From: Bacteroidales bacterium
Lineage (GTDB): Bacteria; Bacteroidota; Bacteroidia; Bacteroidales; UBA932
Reading direction: 5' to 3'
DNA: 64,000 bases
Assembly: GCA_017437125.1 (NCBI GenBank)
Contig: JAFSBV010000021.1
Span: forward strand, 1 to 64,000
How positions within the stretch are numbered: position 1 is the stretch's first letter; each line of letters opens with the position of its first letter. A model generated the notes under the pieces. It did not search any database, had not been told where the DNA came from, and was given only the letters and a program-made list of their open reading frames with translations. Shown piece by piece: positions 1 to 7,535 of this stretch. A program made the position numbers and the translations under genes.

Positions 1-885
1 GGAAGCACGGGAGCAGCATACAAGGCATCGGACTACTCTGCATTCGGAAATGAGTCCGCAGCGTCTTCGGTGCAGACCTCTGCTGTTCCGTCAGGCATGA
101 CCCTCCGCGAGGCCTACACCGGCAAGGAGGACCAGACCCCGAACTTCGGCACGTCCTACACCGACTTCGGAGCAAGGCAGTACAGTCCGACCCTCCGCAG
201 ATGGATGGTTCCCGACCCGATGTCGGAGAAGTACTACGGAACGAGCCCGTATGCCTTCTGTGCCAACAATCCGGTGAACTTTGTGGATCCGGATGGGAAG
301 TTCCCCGACATGATCTGGGATATTGCAAGTGTCGGATTCGGTGTCCACAGTCTCGTCGGCAACATCCAGTCGGGCAATGTGCGTGGAGCCATAGGAGACG
401 GTATCGGAATCGTTGTTGATGTCGCCGCTGCGGCGCTGCCATTCATTCCTGGTGGAGTCGGTGCTGCAAGAGCTGGAGCGAAGGTGGTGAATGCAGCTGA
501 TGATGTCGCAGATGCAGCAAAGGGTGTCAAAGTAGCGAAAGGTAAGGAAATAGCAAAAGGATCTAGCAGTGCTGTTCGAAATTCGGAATCTTCAATAGTT
601 AAGACTAAACTTTTTAAAGGTGGCGAAACAGCAGATACTAAATTAGGCAGGCAGATGCACAAAGTCTATAATCCCGGAGACGAATATATAAAAGAATTTA
701 GACTTCTAAGTGGCAAAAGAGTGGATGCTGTAAGTATAGAGAAAGGAGATATTAGAGAACTTAAGCCTAATAATAGCAAGGCTATTAAGAGAGGCGAGAA
801 ACAGGCACAAACATATATGAATGAGTTGCAAACTTTATATCCAGATATTAACTGGGAATATAATATTGATTTATATAACAAATAG
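1..885 (+). CDS. RHS repeat-associated polymorphic toxin, C-terminal part (5' end outside window)
   Basis: The reading frame is open from base 1, so only the C-terminal end is here. The first ~95 codons hold the RHS-associated core: YTGKEDQ, a DFGARQYSP stretch, RWMVPDP and ending NFVDPDGK, the usual boundary before a variable toxin tip. A short hydrophobic linker (about 300-480) follows. From about base 540 the DNA becomes AT-rich and the tip begins. It carries a possible PD-(D/E)XK nuclease site: Asp in RVDAV (codon 724) and E-L-K (codons 757-763) followed by PNN, as in the restriction-endonuclease-fold (Tox-REase) toxin families. Inferred role: contact-dependent or secreted DNase toxin used against neighbouring bacteria; delivery route is not visible here. 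The gene directly downstream is the likely immunity gene. The RHS assignment is secure; the exact toxin family is from memory of motifs. Confidence 0.88.
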   Translation, partial: GSTGAAYKASDYSAFGNESAASSVQTSAVPSGMTLREAYTGKEDQTPNFGTSYTDFGARQYSPTLRRWMVPDPMSEKYYGTSPYAFCANNPVNFVDPDGKFPDMIWDIASVGFGVHSLVGNIQSGNVRGAIGDGIGIVVDVAAAALPFIPGGVGAARAGAKVVNAADDVADAAKGVKVAKGKEIAKGSSSAVRNSESSIVKTKLFKGGETADTKLGRQMHKVYNPGDEYIKEFRLLSGKRVDAVSIEKGDIRELKPNNSKAIKRGEKQAQTYMNELQTLYPDINWEYNIDLYNK

Positions 886-888
886 AAT

Positions 889-1335
889 ATGAGAGACATT
901 GATAAGATAGTAAAGGATGTATTGATTCACAAAGGTTTCGTTTATAAGAAAAGTTCATGGTATAGAATATCAGATGACCTTATTCAAATTATCAATTTTC
1001 AGAAATCTCAATTCTCAAATAAATATTATTTAAATATAGGCATCGATGAAAAAGAAGGACAGGATTATACATTTAAAGCCGAATACCTGTTTCCGATAAG
1101 GTTGCGAGTAAATATGATATTATCAGATAAGCAATTAATAGATGCTCTGGATTTTGAGAAAGCTTATTCCGAAATAAGTAGAAAAGAGAAACTGGATAAT
1201 CTGATTATTAAAAGTATAAACTTTTTAGATAGTGTTAGCAAATGGGAACAATTGAAATCAGCAATGAATAGCAACTCGCATCTGATACATCATGCATTTA
1301 TCACCAAATCATTTATTGAAAAGATTAACTCATAA
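889..1335 (+). CDS. Probable immunity protein, DUF4304-like
   Basis: 148-residue soluble protein with no signal peptide, starting 3 bases after the RHS toxin stop codon. The N-terminal pattern (GF-x-x-KK, WYR, then a strand reading IQIINFQKS and a YYLNIGID strand) resembles the DUF4304 family, whose members are often found beside polymorphic toxins. As AT-rich as the toxin tip and unlike the GC-richer flanks, so tip and immunity gene probably moved as one unit. Inferred job: binding and neutralising the nuclease tip in the cytoplasm of the producer and its kin. The family call is moderate; the immunity role rests mainly on position and composition. Confidence 0.68.
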   Translation: MRDIDKIVKDVLIHKGFVYKKSSWYRISDDLIQIINFQKSQFSNKYYLNIGIDEKEGQDYTFKAEYLFPIRLRVNMILSDKQLIDALDFEKAYSEISRKEKLDNLIIKSINFLDSVSKWEQLKSAMNSNSHLIHHAFITKSFIEKINS

Positions 1336-1385
1336 AAAGCATATAAGTTATTATAATTTTAAAACAGAGATATAGTATTCTTTCT

Positions 1386-1412
1386 GACGGACAGGTAAAC
1401 AGCCTGTCCGTC
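1386..1412 (+). terminator. Hairpin after toxin-immunity pair
   Basis: A perfect 10-bp inverted repeat (GACGGACAGG at 1386-1395, CCTGTCCGTC at 1403-1412) with a 7-base loop, followed by a T-rich run. It lies 50 bases past the immunity stop codon and is a plausible intrinsic terminator. Confidence 0.65.
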
Positions 1413-1438
1413 ATTCTTTATATAATCATCTATGTATC

Positions 1439-1519
1439 GTGGCCGGAAGCGGCATTCAGACGGCCGACACCCTGAACATGTGGAGATACTCATATAATTA
1501 CGCGGGAAGATGTGGATGA
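1439..1519 (+). pseudogene. Possible RHS core remnant
   Basis: A 26-codon open stretch reading about GSGIQTADTLNMWRYS, which resembles the segment just before the YxGKE motif of Bacteroidota RHS proteins, then ends in TGA after 8 unrelated residues. No initiation context. Read as a displaced fragment of an RHS tip region; could be chance. Confidence 0.35.
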
Positions 1520-1723
1520 GATGAACGGAGAAAGCGGATGAAGATCTGTTGCGAAGCGGACGTCAGCCCTCCCAGATCCGCTTCGTGGCCTAAAAACATG
1601 ACAATCAGAGCATTTGCTTGCCGCGAGGCGGACGTGAGACCTCTCAGAACGGCTTCGCGATATCGCGGCTAAAACCTCGACCTTGTCGGAAACATCTCCC
1701 GTAAACATCTCCCGTAACGGAAC

Positions 1724-1948
1724 ATGAATGACGATACAACTTTGTCAAATTATTCCTATCTTGCAGACTGTACGAAACTTGAGGCGGTTGACGGCAGTGA
1801 CGGAGGATTGGTTTACAGGGGCCCGTTCGTTTACAGGAAGAGTCCGGGCGGCAGTTCATTGACATTGGAGAGCGTAGCGTTCGGAAAAAATCACCCTTGT
1901 GAGTGGTTGCGCAGAAACATTTGTGTCAGGATGCTCGGAATACCATAA
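1724..1948 (+). pseudogene. RHS protein fragment (orphan)
   Basis: The 74-codon frame encodes NYSYLADCTKLEAVDGSDG, YRGPFVYRK and SLTLESVAFG, a pattern typical of the RHS region just N-terminal to the part of the toxin seen at the left edge of the window (YKASDYSAFG). The homology stops near codon 55, and the rest reads as unrelated sequence. It is therefore a broken internal piece of an RHS gene left downstream of the active copy, as is common in RHS loci that swap tips by recombination. Unlikely to be expressed as a functional protein. Confidence 0.65.
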
Positions 1949-1955
1949 TATTTAT

Positions 1956-1963
1956 TATATTTG
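1956..1963 (+). promoter_or_regulatory. -7 box for malate dehydrogenase
   Basis: TATATTTG fits the Bacteroidota -7 consensus TAnnTTTG and lies 47 bases before the ATG at 2011. No clear TTTG at the -33 position. Confidence 0.55.
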
Positions 1964-2010
1964 CCAAGATTTGAAACTAAATGTTAACATTATAGAATAA
2001 TAGATCAATT

Positions 2011-2997
2011 ATGAACTTTTTGACTAACGACAAGCTCGTGATCGTAGGTGCCGGCGGCGCTATCGGATCAAACATGGCTCAGACAGCTCTCATGCTCGGC
2101 CTCACTCCAAACATCTGCCTTTATGACATCTATGGTCCAGGCGTAAACGGTGTTGCAGAGGAACTCTATCACTGCGCATTCGAGGGTGCAAACATCACAT
2201 GGACAACTGATCCTGAGGTTGCTTTCACAGGTGCAAAGTACATCATTTCATCAGGTGGTGCTCCTCGTAAGGAGGGTATGACTCGTGAGGACCTCCTCAA
2301 GGGTAACTGCCAGATCGCTGCTGAATTCGGTGACAACATCAAGAAGTATTGCCCTGATGTCAACCACGTGGTTGTTATCTTCAACCCGGCTGACGTGACA
2401 GCTCTTACAGCTCTCATCCGCTCAGGTCTGAAGCCAAGCCAGCTTACTTCACTTGCTGCTCTCGACTCTACACGTCTCCAGTCAGCAATCGCAAAGGAAC
2501 TCGGCGTTCCTCAGTACAAGGTAGAGAATGCACGTACTTACGGTGGTCACGGTGAGGCTATGGCAGTGTTCGCTTCAAAGATCACTGTTGACGGCAAGCC
2601 GCTCGCAGAGTACAATATTCCTGAGGACAGATGGGCTGAGATCAAGCACGCTACTATTCAGGGTGGCTCTAACATCATCAAGCTCCGTGGCCGTTCTTCA
2701 TTCCAGAGCCCTGCTTATCAGTCAGTTCTCATGATCCAGGCTGCCATGGGTGGTCCTGAGTTCCACTGGCCTGCAGGATGCTATGTAAACACTGAGAAGT
2801 ATCAGAACGTTCTCATGGCTATGCCTACAACAATCGACGCTACTGGTGTTCACTTCGGTGAGGTTACAGGTTCTGAGGAGGAGATCGCTGCTCTCGACGC
2901 ATCTTACGCACACCTCCAGGTTATGCGTGACGAGATCATCAACCTCGGCATCATCCCACCAGTATCAGAGTGGAAGACTATCAATCCTAACCTCTAA
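2011..2997 (+). CDS. mdh: Malate dehydrogenase
   Basis: 328-residue NAD-dependent dehydrogenase interconverting malate and oxaloacetate, part of the branched TCA/fumarate fermentation route of Bacteroidales. N-terminal Rossmann loop GAGGAIGSN (residues 13-21); substrate-loop arginines in the APRKEGMTRED segment; NPADV in place of the usual NPVD; a conserved LDSTR; catalytic His in TYGGHGE. This spacing and the unusual GGHGE are typical of the Bacteroidota form of the enzyme. Stand-alone gene with its own promoter; codon use is strongly biased (highly expressed style). Its 3' side has a degenerate dispersed repeat, then a terminator. Confidence 0.93.
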   Translation: MNFLTNDKLVIVGAGGAIGSNMAQTALMLGLTPNICLYDIYGPGVNGVAEELYHCAFEGANITWTTDPEVAFTGAKYIISSGGAPRKEGMTREDLLKGNCQIAAEFGDNIKKYCPDVNHVVVIFNPADVTALTALIRSGLKPSQLTSLAALDSTRLQSAIAKELGVPQYKVENARTYGGHGEAMAVFASKITVDGKPLAEYNIPEDRWAEIKHATIQGGSNIIKLRGRSSFQSPAYQSVLMIQAAMGGPEFHWPAGCYVNTEKYQNVLMAMPTTIDATGVHFGEVTGSEEEIAALDASYAHLQVMRDEIINLGIIPPVSEWKTINPNL

Positions 2998-3020
2998 CAG
3001 AAGGCGAAAAGTCCCCGGGA

Positions 3021-3060
3021 TTGTCATCCTGAGGAGGGGCAAAGTCCCGACGTGAGGATT
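3021..3060. repeat. Degenerate copy of dispersed intergenic repeat
   Basis: Contains ttgtcatcctgagg and ends in tgaggatt, matching the outer parts of the better preserved copies at 31751 and 52451, but the centre differs. Confidence 0.45.
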
Positions 3061-3069
3061 AAAAAACAA

Positions 3070-3113
3070 AAAAGTGCAAAATTTTATTAAAAAGTTTTGC
3101 ACTTTTATTTTTT
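3070..3113 (+). terminator. Terminator after mdh
   Basis: 12-bp perfect inverted repeat (3070-3081 AAAAGTGCAAAA; 3095-3106 TTTTGCACTTTT) followed by a T tract. Its right arm also supplies the TTTTG that may act as the -33 element of the following tRNA promoter. Confidence 0.8.
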
Positions 3114-3126
3114 GTGCCTATATTTG
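3095..3126 (+). promoter_or_regulatory. Promoter of tRNA-Pro
   Basis: -33-like TTTTG at 3095-3099 and -7 box TATATTTG at 3119-3126, separated by 19 bases, which fits the Bacteroidota sigma-AB pattern. The tRNA begins 27 bases downstream. The -33 element overlaps the mdh terminator stem. Confidence 0.65.
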
Positions 3127-3153
3127 CAGTCCCAAATGAAAGGGAAACATAAT

Positions 3154-3227
3154 CGGGGTGTGGCGCAGTTGGCTAGCGCATCTGGTTTGGGACCAGAGGG
3201 TCCTGTGTTCGAGTCACAGTACCCCGA
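3154..3227 (+). tRNA. tRNA-Pro (anticodon TGG)
   Basis: Folds as a full cloverleaf: acceptor CGGGGTG pairing with TACCCCG, D-arm around GCGCAGTTGGCTAGCGC, anticodon stem TCTGG/CCAGA with loop TTTGGGA giving anticodon TGG, and T-arm with GTTCGAGTC. Discriminator A at 3227; the CCA end is not encoded. Confidence 0.95.
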
Positions 3228-3236
3228 CTTACAAGG

Positions 3237-3275
3237 AAAGCAACTGTCTGGAATTCAGACGGTTGCTTTTTTCTT
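3237..3275 (+). terminator. Terminator after tRNA-Pro
   Basis: 14-base arms 3237-3250 and 3256-3269 (AAAGCAACTGTCTG facing CAGACGGTTGCTTT, one G-T pair) with a 5-base loop, then a T run. Confidence 0.85.
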
Positions 3276-3349
3276 GTTCTGCATCTTGCTCTGCAATACA
3301 AAATAATTGCGTATATTTACGCTGTTAACCACATTTCTGTATAAATATC

Positions 3350-4495
3350 ATGAAATCTCATCTTACATTAGGAATCCTCATTGCATTTGCAGTTATCGTG
3401 TCCTGCACAGGTAATGCTCAGACAGGAGTCATCACCGAGCCGACAAGTGCCGTCACAAATGTTCCGGGAGCGGAATATCCCAAGATAAATCCGGATCTGA
3501 CCGCTGTATTCCGCAATGATATGCCGGAAGCGGAATCTGTTTCTGTCAATATAAACGGCAAATCCTATCCTATGACGAAAGGGAAGGATGGAAAGTGGGA
3601 AGTGACAACAGAGCCTCTCGTTCCGGGTTTCCATTATTATACAATGACTGTGGACGGAAAACGTGTTTCTGACCCTAACAGCCGTCAGTATTTCGGTTCT
3701 TTCTTCTGGTCCAGCGGCATAGAGGTTCCGGAAGCCGGTGTGGATTATTATCTCGAGAAGGATGTCCCTCACGGAGAGATCATGCTTGTAAGGTATGATT
3801 CCGAACTGACAGGTGAGGTCAGGACATGCTATGTCTATCTTCCTCCTCAATATGCATCCGAACCGGAGCGACGCTTTCCTGTGCTTTATCTGATGCACGG
3901 TGCGGGAGAAGATGAGACCGGATGGGCTACACAGGGCCTGATGGGCAATATCATGGACAATCTGATCGCAGAAGGTGAGTGCGAGCCTATGATCATTGTC
4001 TGTGAGCGAGGCACTGCCGTCCTGGCTGGATCAGAGCCTGCAAAGGGCTTCAACCTCTTCAATTTCGATGCATTTGAAAAGGTTATGGTCGAAGAGACCG
4101 TGCCTGTGTTTGATTCACGCCTGCGCACCATAGCCGACCGTGACCATCGTGCGATATGCGGTCTTTCACTTGGTGGTTTCCAGTCATATACGATCGGTCT
4201 GAACCATCCGGATCTTTTCGGTTGGATCGGTGGATTCAGCGGCTCCGGTCGTGGTCCGTATGACCGTCGTGACTCAGAGATGTATCCGACATCATTGAAT
4301 GAAGACTACCATCTTCTTTATCTAAGCATAGGTACCGATGAGCCTGAAGGCATGTATCAGGGAATATATGATCTGCACGTCGCTTTGGACAGTCTTGGTG
4401 TGAATCATGTATATTACGAATCTCCGGGAACAGGCCACGAATGGCTCACATGGCGTCGTTCGCTCCATCAGTTCGCCCCAATGCTTTTCAGATAG
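3350..4495 (+). CDS. Secreted CE1-like esterase (feruloyl/acetyl esterase family), lipoprotein
   Basis: 381 residues. N-terminal signal with a lipobox ending at Cys19 (VIVSC), so probably anchored to the membrane. Residues ~45-125 form an immunoglobulin/CBM48-like beta domain, as in many Bacteroidota xylan esterases. The alpha/beta-hydrolase part follows: MHGAGED oxyanion region, nucleophile Ser273 in GLSLGG, catalytic His363 in GTGHEW. Such enzymes remove acyl or feruloyl groups from plant polysaccharides; the true substrate is not evident because no other xylan genes are nearby. A TATATTTA -7-like box is at 3312-3319. lolD starts 3 bases after the stop, so transcription may continue. Confidence 0.85.
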   Translation: MKSHLTLGILIAFAVIVSCTGNAQTGVITEPTSAVTNVPGAEYPKINPDLTAVFRNDMPEAESVSVNINGKSYPMTKGKDGKWEVTTEPLVPGFHYYTMTVDGKRVSDPNSRQYFGSFFWSSGIEVPEAGVDYYLEKDVPHGEIMLVRYDSELTGEVRTCYVYLPPQYASEPERRFPVLYLMHGAGEDETGWATQGLMGNIMDNLIAEGECEPMIIVCERGTAVLAGSEPAKGFNLFNFDAFEKVMVEETVPVFDSRLRTIADRDHRAICGLSLGGFQSYTIGLNHPDLFGWIGGFSGSGRGPYDRRDSEMYPTSLNEDYHLLYLSIGTDEPEGMYQGIYDLHVALDSLGVNHVYYESPGTGHEWLTWRRSLHQFAPMLFR

Positions 4496-4498
4496 TCT

Positions 4499-5149
4499 AT
4501 GATACAGGCAAAAGGAATAGAAAAATCCTTCGGTACATTGAAGGTGCTGAAGGGAATTGATTTCACTGCCGGGAAATCGGAGGTGGTCTCGATCATGGGT
4601 GCTTCGGGCGCAGGCAAATCCACATTGCTTCAGATACTCGGAACATTATCGACCCCTGATTCGGGATCGCTGGTCATAGATGGGACAGATGTGCTCCAGC
4701 TGAAAGGAAAGGCCATGGCGGAGTTCAGGAACAGGAAGATAGGCTTTGTCTTTCAGTTCCATCATCTCCTGCCTGAGTTTACCGCTTTGGAGAATGTGAT
4801 GATTCCCGCATTCATTGCAGGAAGGTCGAAATCCGATGCAGAGACTGCTGCAAAGGCTCTTCTTGCCGATCTCGGACTGGCTGACCGTATAGGCCATAAG
4901 CCTTCCGAACTTTCCGGAGGAGAACAGCAGAGGGTTGCGATAGCACGTGCCCTGATAAACAATCCTTCCGTACTTTTTGCTGACGAGCCATCCGGCAATC
5001 TTGATTCAAAGACGAAGGAGGAGCTTCACAAGCTTTTCTTTACACTCAGGGACAAGTACGGTCAGACTATAATAATCGTCACCCATGATCCGGATCTGGC
5101 GAAGATGTGCGACAGATCGCTGTATATGGTTGATGGTCAGTTTGTTTGA
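4499..5149 (+). CDS. lolD: ABC transporter ATP-binding protein, LolD-like
   Basis: 216-residue ATPase with all ABC motifs: Walker [10 protein letters not shown] (34-42), Q-loop Gln86, signature LSGGEQQ (138-144), Walker B VLFADE (158-163), H-loop His196. Length and the [16 protein letters not shown] segment fit the LolD/MacB group that drives release of lipoproteins from the inner membrane (with LolC/E) or related exporters. No permease gene is adjacent, so the partner must be encoded elsewhere. Sits between the esterase (3-base gap) and trmN6 (1-base gap) in one likely transcript. Confidence 0.85.
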   Translation: MIQAKGIEKSFGTLKVLKGIDFTAGKSEVVSIMGASGAGKSTLLQILGTLSTPDSGSLVIDGTDVLQLKGKAMAEFRNRKIGFVFQFHHLLPEFTALENVMIPAFIAGRSKSDAETAAKALLADLGLADRIGHKPSELSGGEQQRVAIARALINNPSVLFADEPSGNLDSKTKEELHKLFFTLRDKYGQTIIIVTHDPDLAKMCDRSLYMVDGQFV

Positions 5150-5150
5150 T

Positions 5151-5972
5151 ATGGGCATATTCCGGTTCAAGTATTTCAATGTCGTAAATGAGCGCAGCGC
5201 CATGAAGGTTAACACCGATGGCGTGTTGCTCGGGGCGTCCATGACCATAAGGCCGGAGGACAGGAGGTTTCTGGATATAGGGACAGGGACCGGAACCATC
5301 GCGCTGATGGTGGCGCAGAGATTCTCACGTCTCGCTCCGCTCAGCGAAGCTACTCTGAAAAACGACGAAGCACGACTGAAAGATCGAGAGTCGGATTGTG
5401 ATGACGGGAAAATGCGGTGCGGCAGCTACGGAGGGGATATGATGATCGATGCCATTGATGTCGATGAGCCGTCAGCCGAAGAGGCGGCGATGAATTTCAG
5501 GAATTCTCCGTGGAACGGAAATATGAAGGCTCATCATATGTCTCTTGAAGAATTTGCGGCATCATCTGATGCGGAATATGATCTGATTTTTTCGAATCCG
5601 CCGTATTTCGAGGATTCTCTGACGGCTCCGGATGAGAGGAAAAGCACTGCCAGGCATACCTCGGAAGGCCTTTCATACAGGGATATATTTGAATTTGCTG
5701 CAGACAGGACTACGGAACATGGCAGAGTCGCTCTTGTCCTTCCGGCCGATCAGGAGACAGGATTGTGCAGGTATGCACGAATGTGCGGCTTCCATCTTTT
5801 CAGAATCATCCGTGTCAGGACTGTTCCACGCAAGAATCCCGTCAGAATCATAGCCGAGTTCTCGAAAATTCGTTGCGCGGAGCCGGAAGATCTTACCCTT
5901 ACTATACAGAATGAGGGAAAATATACTCAAGAGTATCTTTCCCTCACCCATGATTTCTATCTGTTTGCCTGA
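5151..5972 (+). CDS. trmN6: tRNA1(Val) (adenine37-N6)-methyltransferase, with internal insertion
   Basis: 273 residues from the ATG one base after the lolD stop; an upstream in-frame extension overlapping lolD is rejected because MGIFRFKYF is the natural family N-terminus. SAM-binding motif LDIGTGTGTIAL (41-52) and catalytic NPPY (149-152) identify the YfiC/TrmN6 family, which methylates N6 of A37 in tRNA-Val. Unusual: about 40 residues (roughly 58-97) separate VAQR from MIDAIDVDE, which are normally almost adjacent. The extra DNA is charged, low in hydrophobics and begins with a GC-rich dyad similar to the dispersed intergenic repeats (see findings). The insertion lies at the end of the helix after motif I, so activity may be retained. 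Ends directly against the next, convergent gene. Confidence 0.85.
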   Translation: MGIFRFKYFNVVNERSAMKVNTDGVLLGASMTIRPEDRRFLDIGTGTGTIALMVAQRFSRLAPLSEATLKNDEARLKDRESDCDDGKMRCGSYGGDMMIDAIDVDEPSAEEAAMNFRNSPWNGNMKAHHMSLEEFAASSDAEYDLIFSNPPYFEDSLTAPDERKSTARHTSEGLSYRDIFEFAADRTTEHGRVALVLPADQETGLCRYARMCGFHLFRIIRVRTVPRKNPVRIIAEFSKIRCAEPEDLTLTIQNEGKYTQEYLSLTHDFYLFA

Positions 5973-6446
5973 TTATCTTCGGCTTCCGGGTCCTTCATGC
6001 AGCTTGCGGATGTGCTGTCTTCTGAATTTTTCTTCAGCAACAAATATCTTGGCTACCTTTTTGTCTGTCAATATCTTACGATATTTTTCGACGGACTCGT
6101 TGCGTATATCGTCCTGTTTTCCCAAAGCGGTCATGTATCTTTCCAGACACTTGCTGATCTCCTTGTCGGCCTTGTTTTCGTTCAGTGCCTTCTCCAGCTC
6201 CATATATGAAGCGAATGTCTCATGCATGGCCTTGTCCAGCTCTTCACTGACCATGTTATATATCGGCCAGAACTTCTGAGCTTCATCCGGAGTCAGACCT
6301 ATCTCCATTGTCAGGAATGCGATCTTTTCGCTCTGCATTCTCTCTTTCCAGTCACCCTTGTCGTTAAACTGTGCTGAAACCTTTATGCTGCTTGCCAGGA
6401 AAATTACTGATACTGACAGCAGTATTGTTAAAAACCTGTTCTTCAT
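5973..6446 (-). CDS. Periplasmic Spy/CpxP-like protein
   Basis: 157 residues with a clear Sec signal peptide (cleavage near VSAQ, residue ~26). The mature part is helical and charged with an LTPDEAQKFWPIYN motif, the Bacteroidota counterpart of the LTxxQ repeats in Spy/CpxP chaperone-like envelope stress proteins. It is third in a unit with an ECF sigma factor and an anti-sigma-like protein, an arrangement seen often in Bacteroidota. Inferred role: periplasmic sensor or chaperone under control of that sigma factor. The precise function is unknown. Confidence 0.65.
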   Translation of the reverse strand: MKNRFLTILLSVSVIFLASSIKVSAQFNDKGDWKERMQSEKIAFLTMEIGLTPDEAQKFWPIYNMVSEELDKAMHETFASYMELEKALNENKADKEISKCLERYMTALGKQDDIRNESVEKYRKILTDKKVAKIFVAEEKFRRQHIRKLHEGPGSRR

Positions 6447-6453
6447 GATGCAA

Positions 6454-6861
6454 CTATTTTGACAATTCTATTTCTTCAACAGTAACTCCCGAATAAATGA
6501 GATAGTTTATTATATCCTCATTCTCAATTTCGGCATCGGCGATCTGAGAACCGTATGCCATCTCATATTCAACGGTATTCATCATGTCTCCTGAAAAGAC
6601 GAGGTAATCTTCCTGAGTCATGATTTCAGCAGGTGATGTCTTCTGAAGGAACAACGTTCCGACGGTAACGAGGAATACGAATACTGCCGCCATAGCCACA
6701 TAAGGCATAAGTCTTTCCGTCAGACTCATCCTGACGCATGGCTTCATCTCTGCCTTGAATGTCTCGAAATATCCTTCGGGAACGCTGTAAGGCATGATTT
6801 TCAGCTTAGGCTCCTGAGCCAGTATGTCTGTTTTCAAATCTTTCATATACTCTTTAGACAC
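6454..6861 (-). CDS. Single-pass membrane protein, anti-sigma-like
   Basis: 135 residues from a GTG at 6861; an ATG at 6846 (MKDLKTD) is an equally possible start. One hydrophobic segment (YVAMAAVFVFLVTVGTLFL, about residues 69-87) separates a short cytoplasmic N-terminal part containing VPEGYFE, a motif common in Bacteroidota proteins next to ECF sigma genes, from a C-terminal acidic periplasmic tail. Located between the sigma factor and the Spy-like gene. Inferred as the membrane partner that holds or tunes the sigma factor; no canonical anti-sigma zinc motif is seen. Confidence 0.6.
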   Translation of the reverse strand: MSKEYMKDLKTDILAQEPKLKIMPYSVPEGYFETFKAEMKPCVRMSLTERLMPYVAMAAVFVFLVTVGTLFLQKTSPAEIMTQEDYLVFSGDMMNTVEYEMAYGSQIADAEIENEDIINYLIYSGVTVEEIELSK

Positions 6862-6900
6862 AATATCAAATCAATGGTTTATAATATGTTCCGAAAAAAA

Positions 6901-7440
6901 CTAAAACCTTTTCAGCATTTCTTCCTTTATCTTGTTATATGCATGATGGTATGATGCCTTGAGGGCTCCTACCGAGGTGTCGGTGATTTCCGATATCTCT
7001 TCATATTTCATTTCATCGAAATATCGGAGGCTGAAAACGATCCTCTGCTTCTCCGGGAGCCTCTGAATGGCCTTGTGCAGCTCGCGCTGGAGTTCGTCAC
7101 CGTTGAAATATGCGTCATCGTCAATCTTTCTTTCAAGTATTCCGGAAGCGGAGTCGAGGGATATCAGAGCCTTGAACTTCTGTTTGCGCAGATGATTGAG
7201 TACTTCGTTGGTCGCGATCCTGTAAATCCAGGTGTAAAGTCTTGAATCTCCACGGAAGGCCGGCATGGCGGTCCAGATCTTGATGAATATGTCCTGAAGC
7301 AGGTCGTTGGTGTCTTCATGGGAGCATAGAAAACGGCGTACATGCCAATAGAGTCTTTCAGTATAGGCATCCGTTATGCCCCTGAAAGCCTCTTCCGACT
7401 GTCCGCAGCCGTAAAGTTCTATGATTCTTTCGTCAGTCAC
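6901..7440 (-). CDS. RNA polymerase ECF sigma factor
   Basis: 179 residues, starting at GTG 7440 (an in-frame TAA lies just upstream and there is no ATG near the start of the conserved part). Region 2 includes the DTNDLLQDIFIKIW core-binding stretch and the FRGDSRLYTWIYRIATN -10 recognition stretch; region 4 has LPEKQRIVFSLRYFDEMKYEEI and a helix-turn-helix with SVGALKASYHHA. Probably directs the downstream envelope genes. A -7 box lies upstream at 7478-7485. Confidence 0.9.
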   Translation of the reverse strand: MTDERIIELYGCGQSEEAFRGITDAYTERLYWHVRRFLCSHEDTNDLLQDIFIKIWTAMPAFRGDSRLYTWIYRIATNEVLNHLRKQKFKALISLDSASGILERKIDDDAYFNGDELQRELHKAIQRLPEKQRIVFSLRYFDEMKYEEISEITDTSVGALKASYHHAYNKIKEEMLKRF

Positions 7441-7477
7441 TTTTGTTTAGACGTTCAAAATCCGGAATGGATTAAAA

Positions 7478-7485
7478 CAAAAATA
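7478..7485 (-). promoter_or_regulatory. -7 box for the ECF sigma operon
   Basis: Reads TATTTTTG on the minus strand (TAnnTTTG), 37 bases before the GTG at 7440. It is divergent from, and within 30 bases of, the lepA -7 box. Confidence 0.55.
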
Positions 7486-7507
7486 GAGAAAAAATTGCTT
7501 TATTTAC

Positions 7508-7515
7508 TATCTTTG
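7508..7515 (+). promoter_or_regulatory. -7 box for lepA
   Basis: TATCTTTG, 20 bases before the lepA ATG, giving a very short leader. Confidence 0.65.
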
Positions 7516-7535
7516 CACCGATTATATACTTATAA

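Larger units (their letters stand above)
1336..2010. other. 675-base gap with RHS debris and imperfect hairpin repeats
   Basis: No intact gene seen. Besides the terminator and two RHS fragments listed separately, it holds two related dyads: 1555-1588 (gcgaagcgga facing tccgcttcg) and about 1621-1665 (cgcgaggcgg facing cggcttcgcg), each followed by a short 'ctaaaa'. A 13-base segment, aacatctcccgta, occurs twice in tandem at about 1690-1715. The right end carries the malate dehydrogenase promoter. The segment looks like decayed remains of a larger RHS locus. Confidence 0.6.

Noticed and set aside
5085-5150. trmN6 start 22 codons upstream inside lolD
   Set aside because: The ATG at 5151 gives the natural family N-terminus and a 1-base gap.
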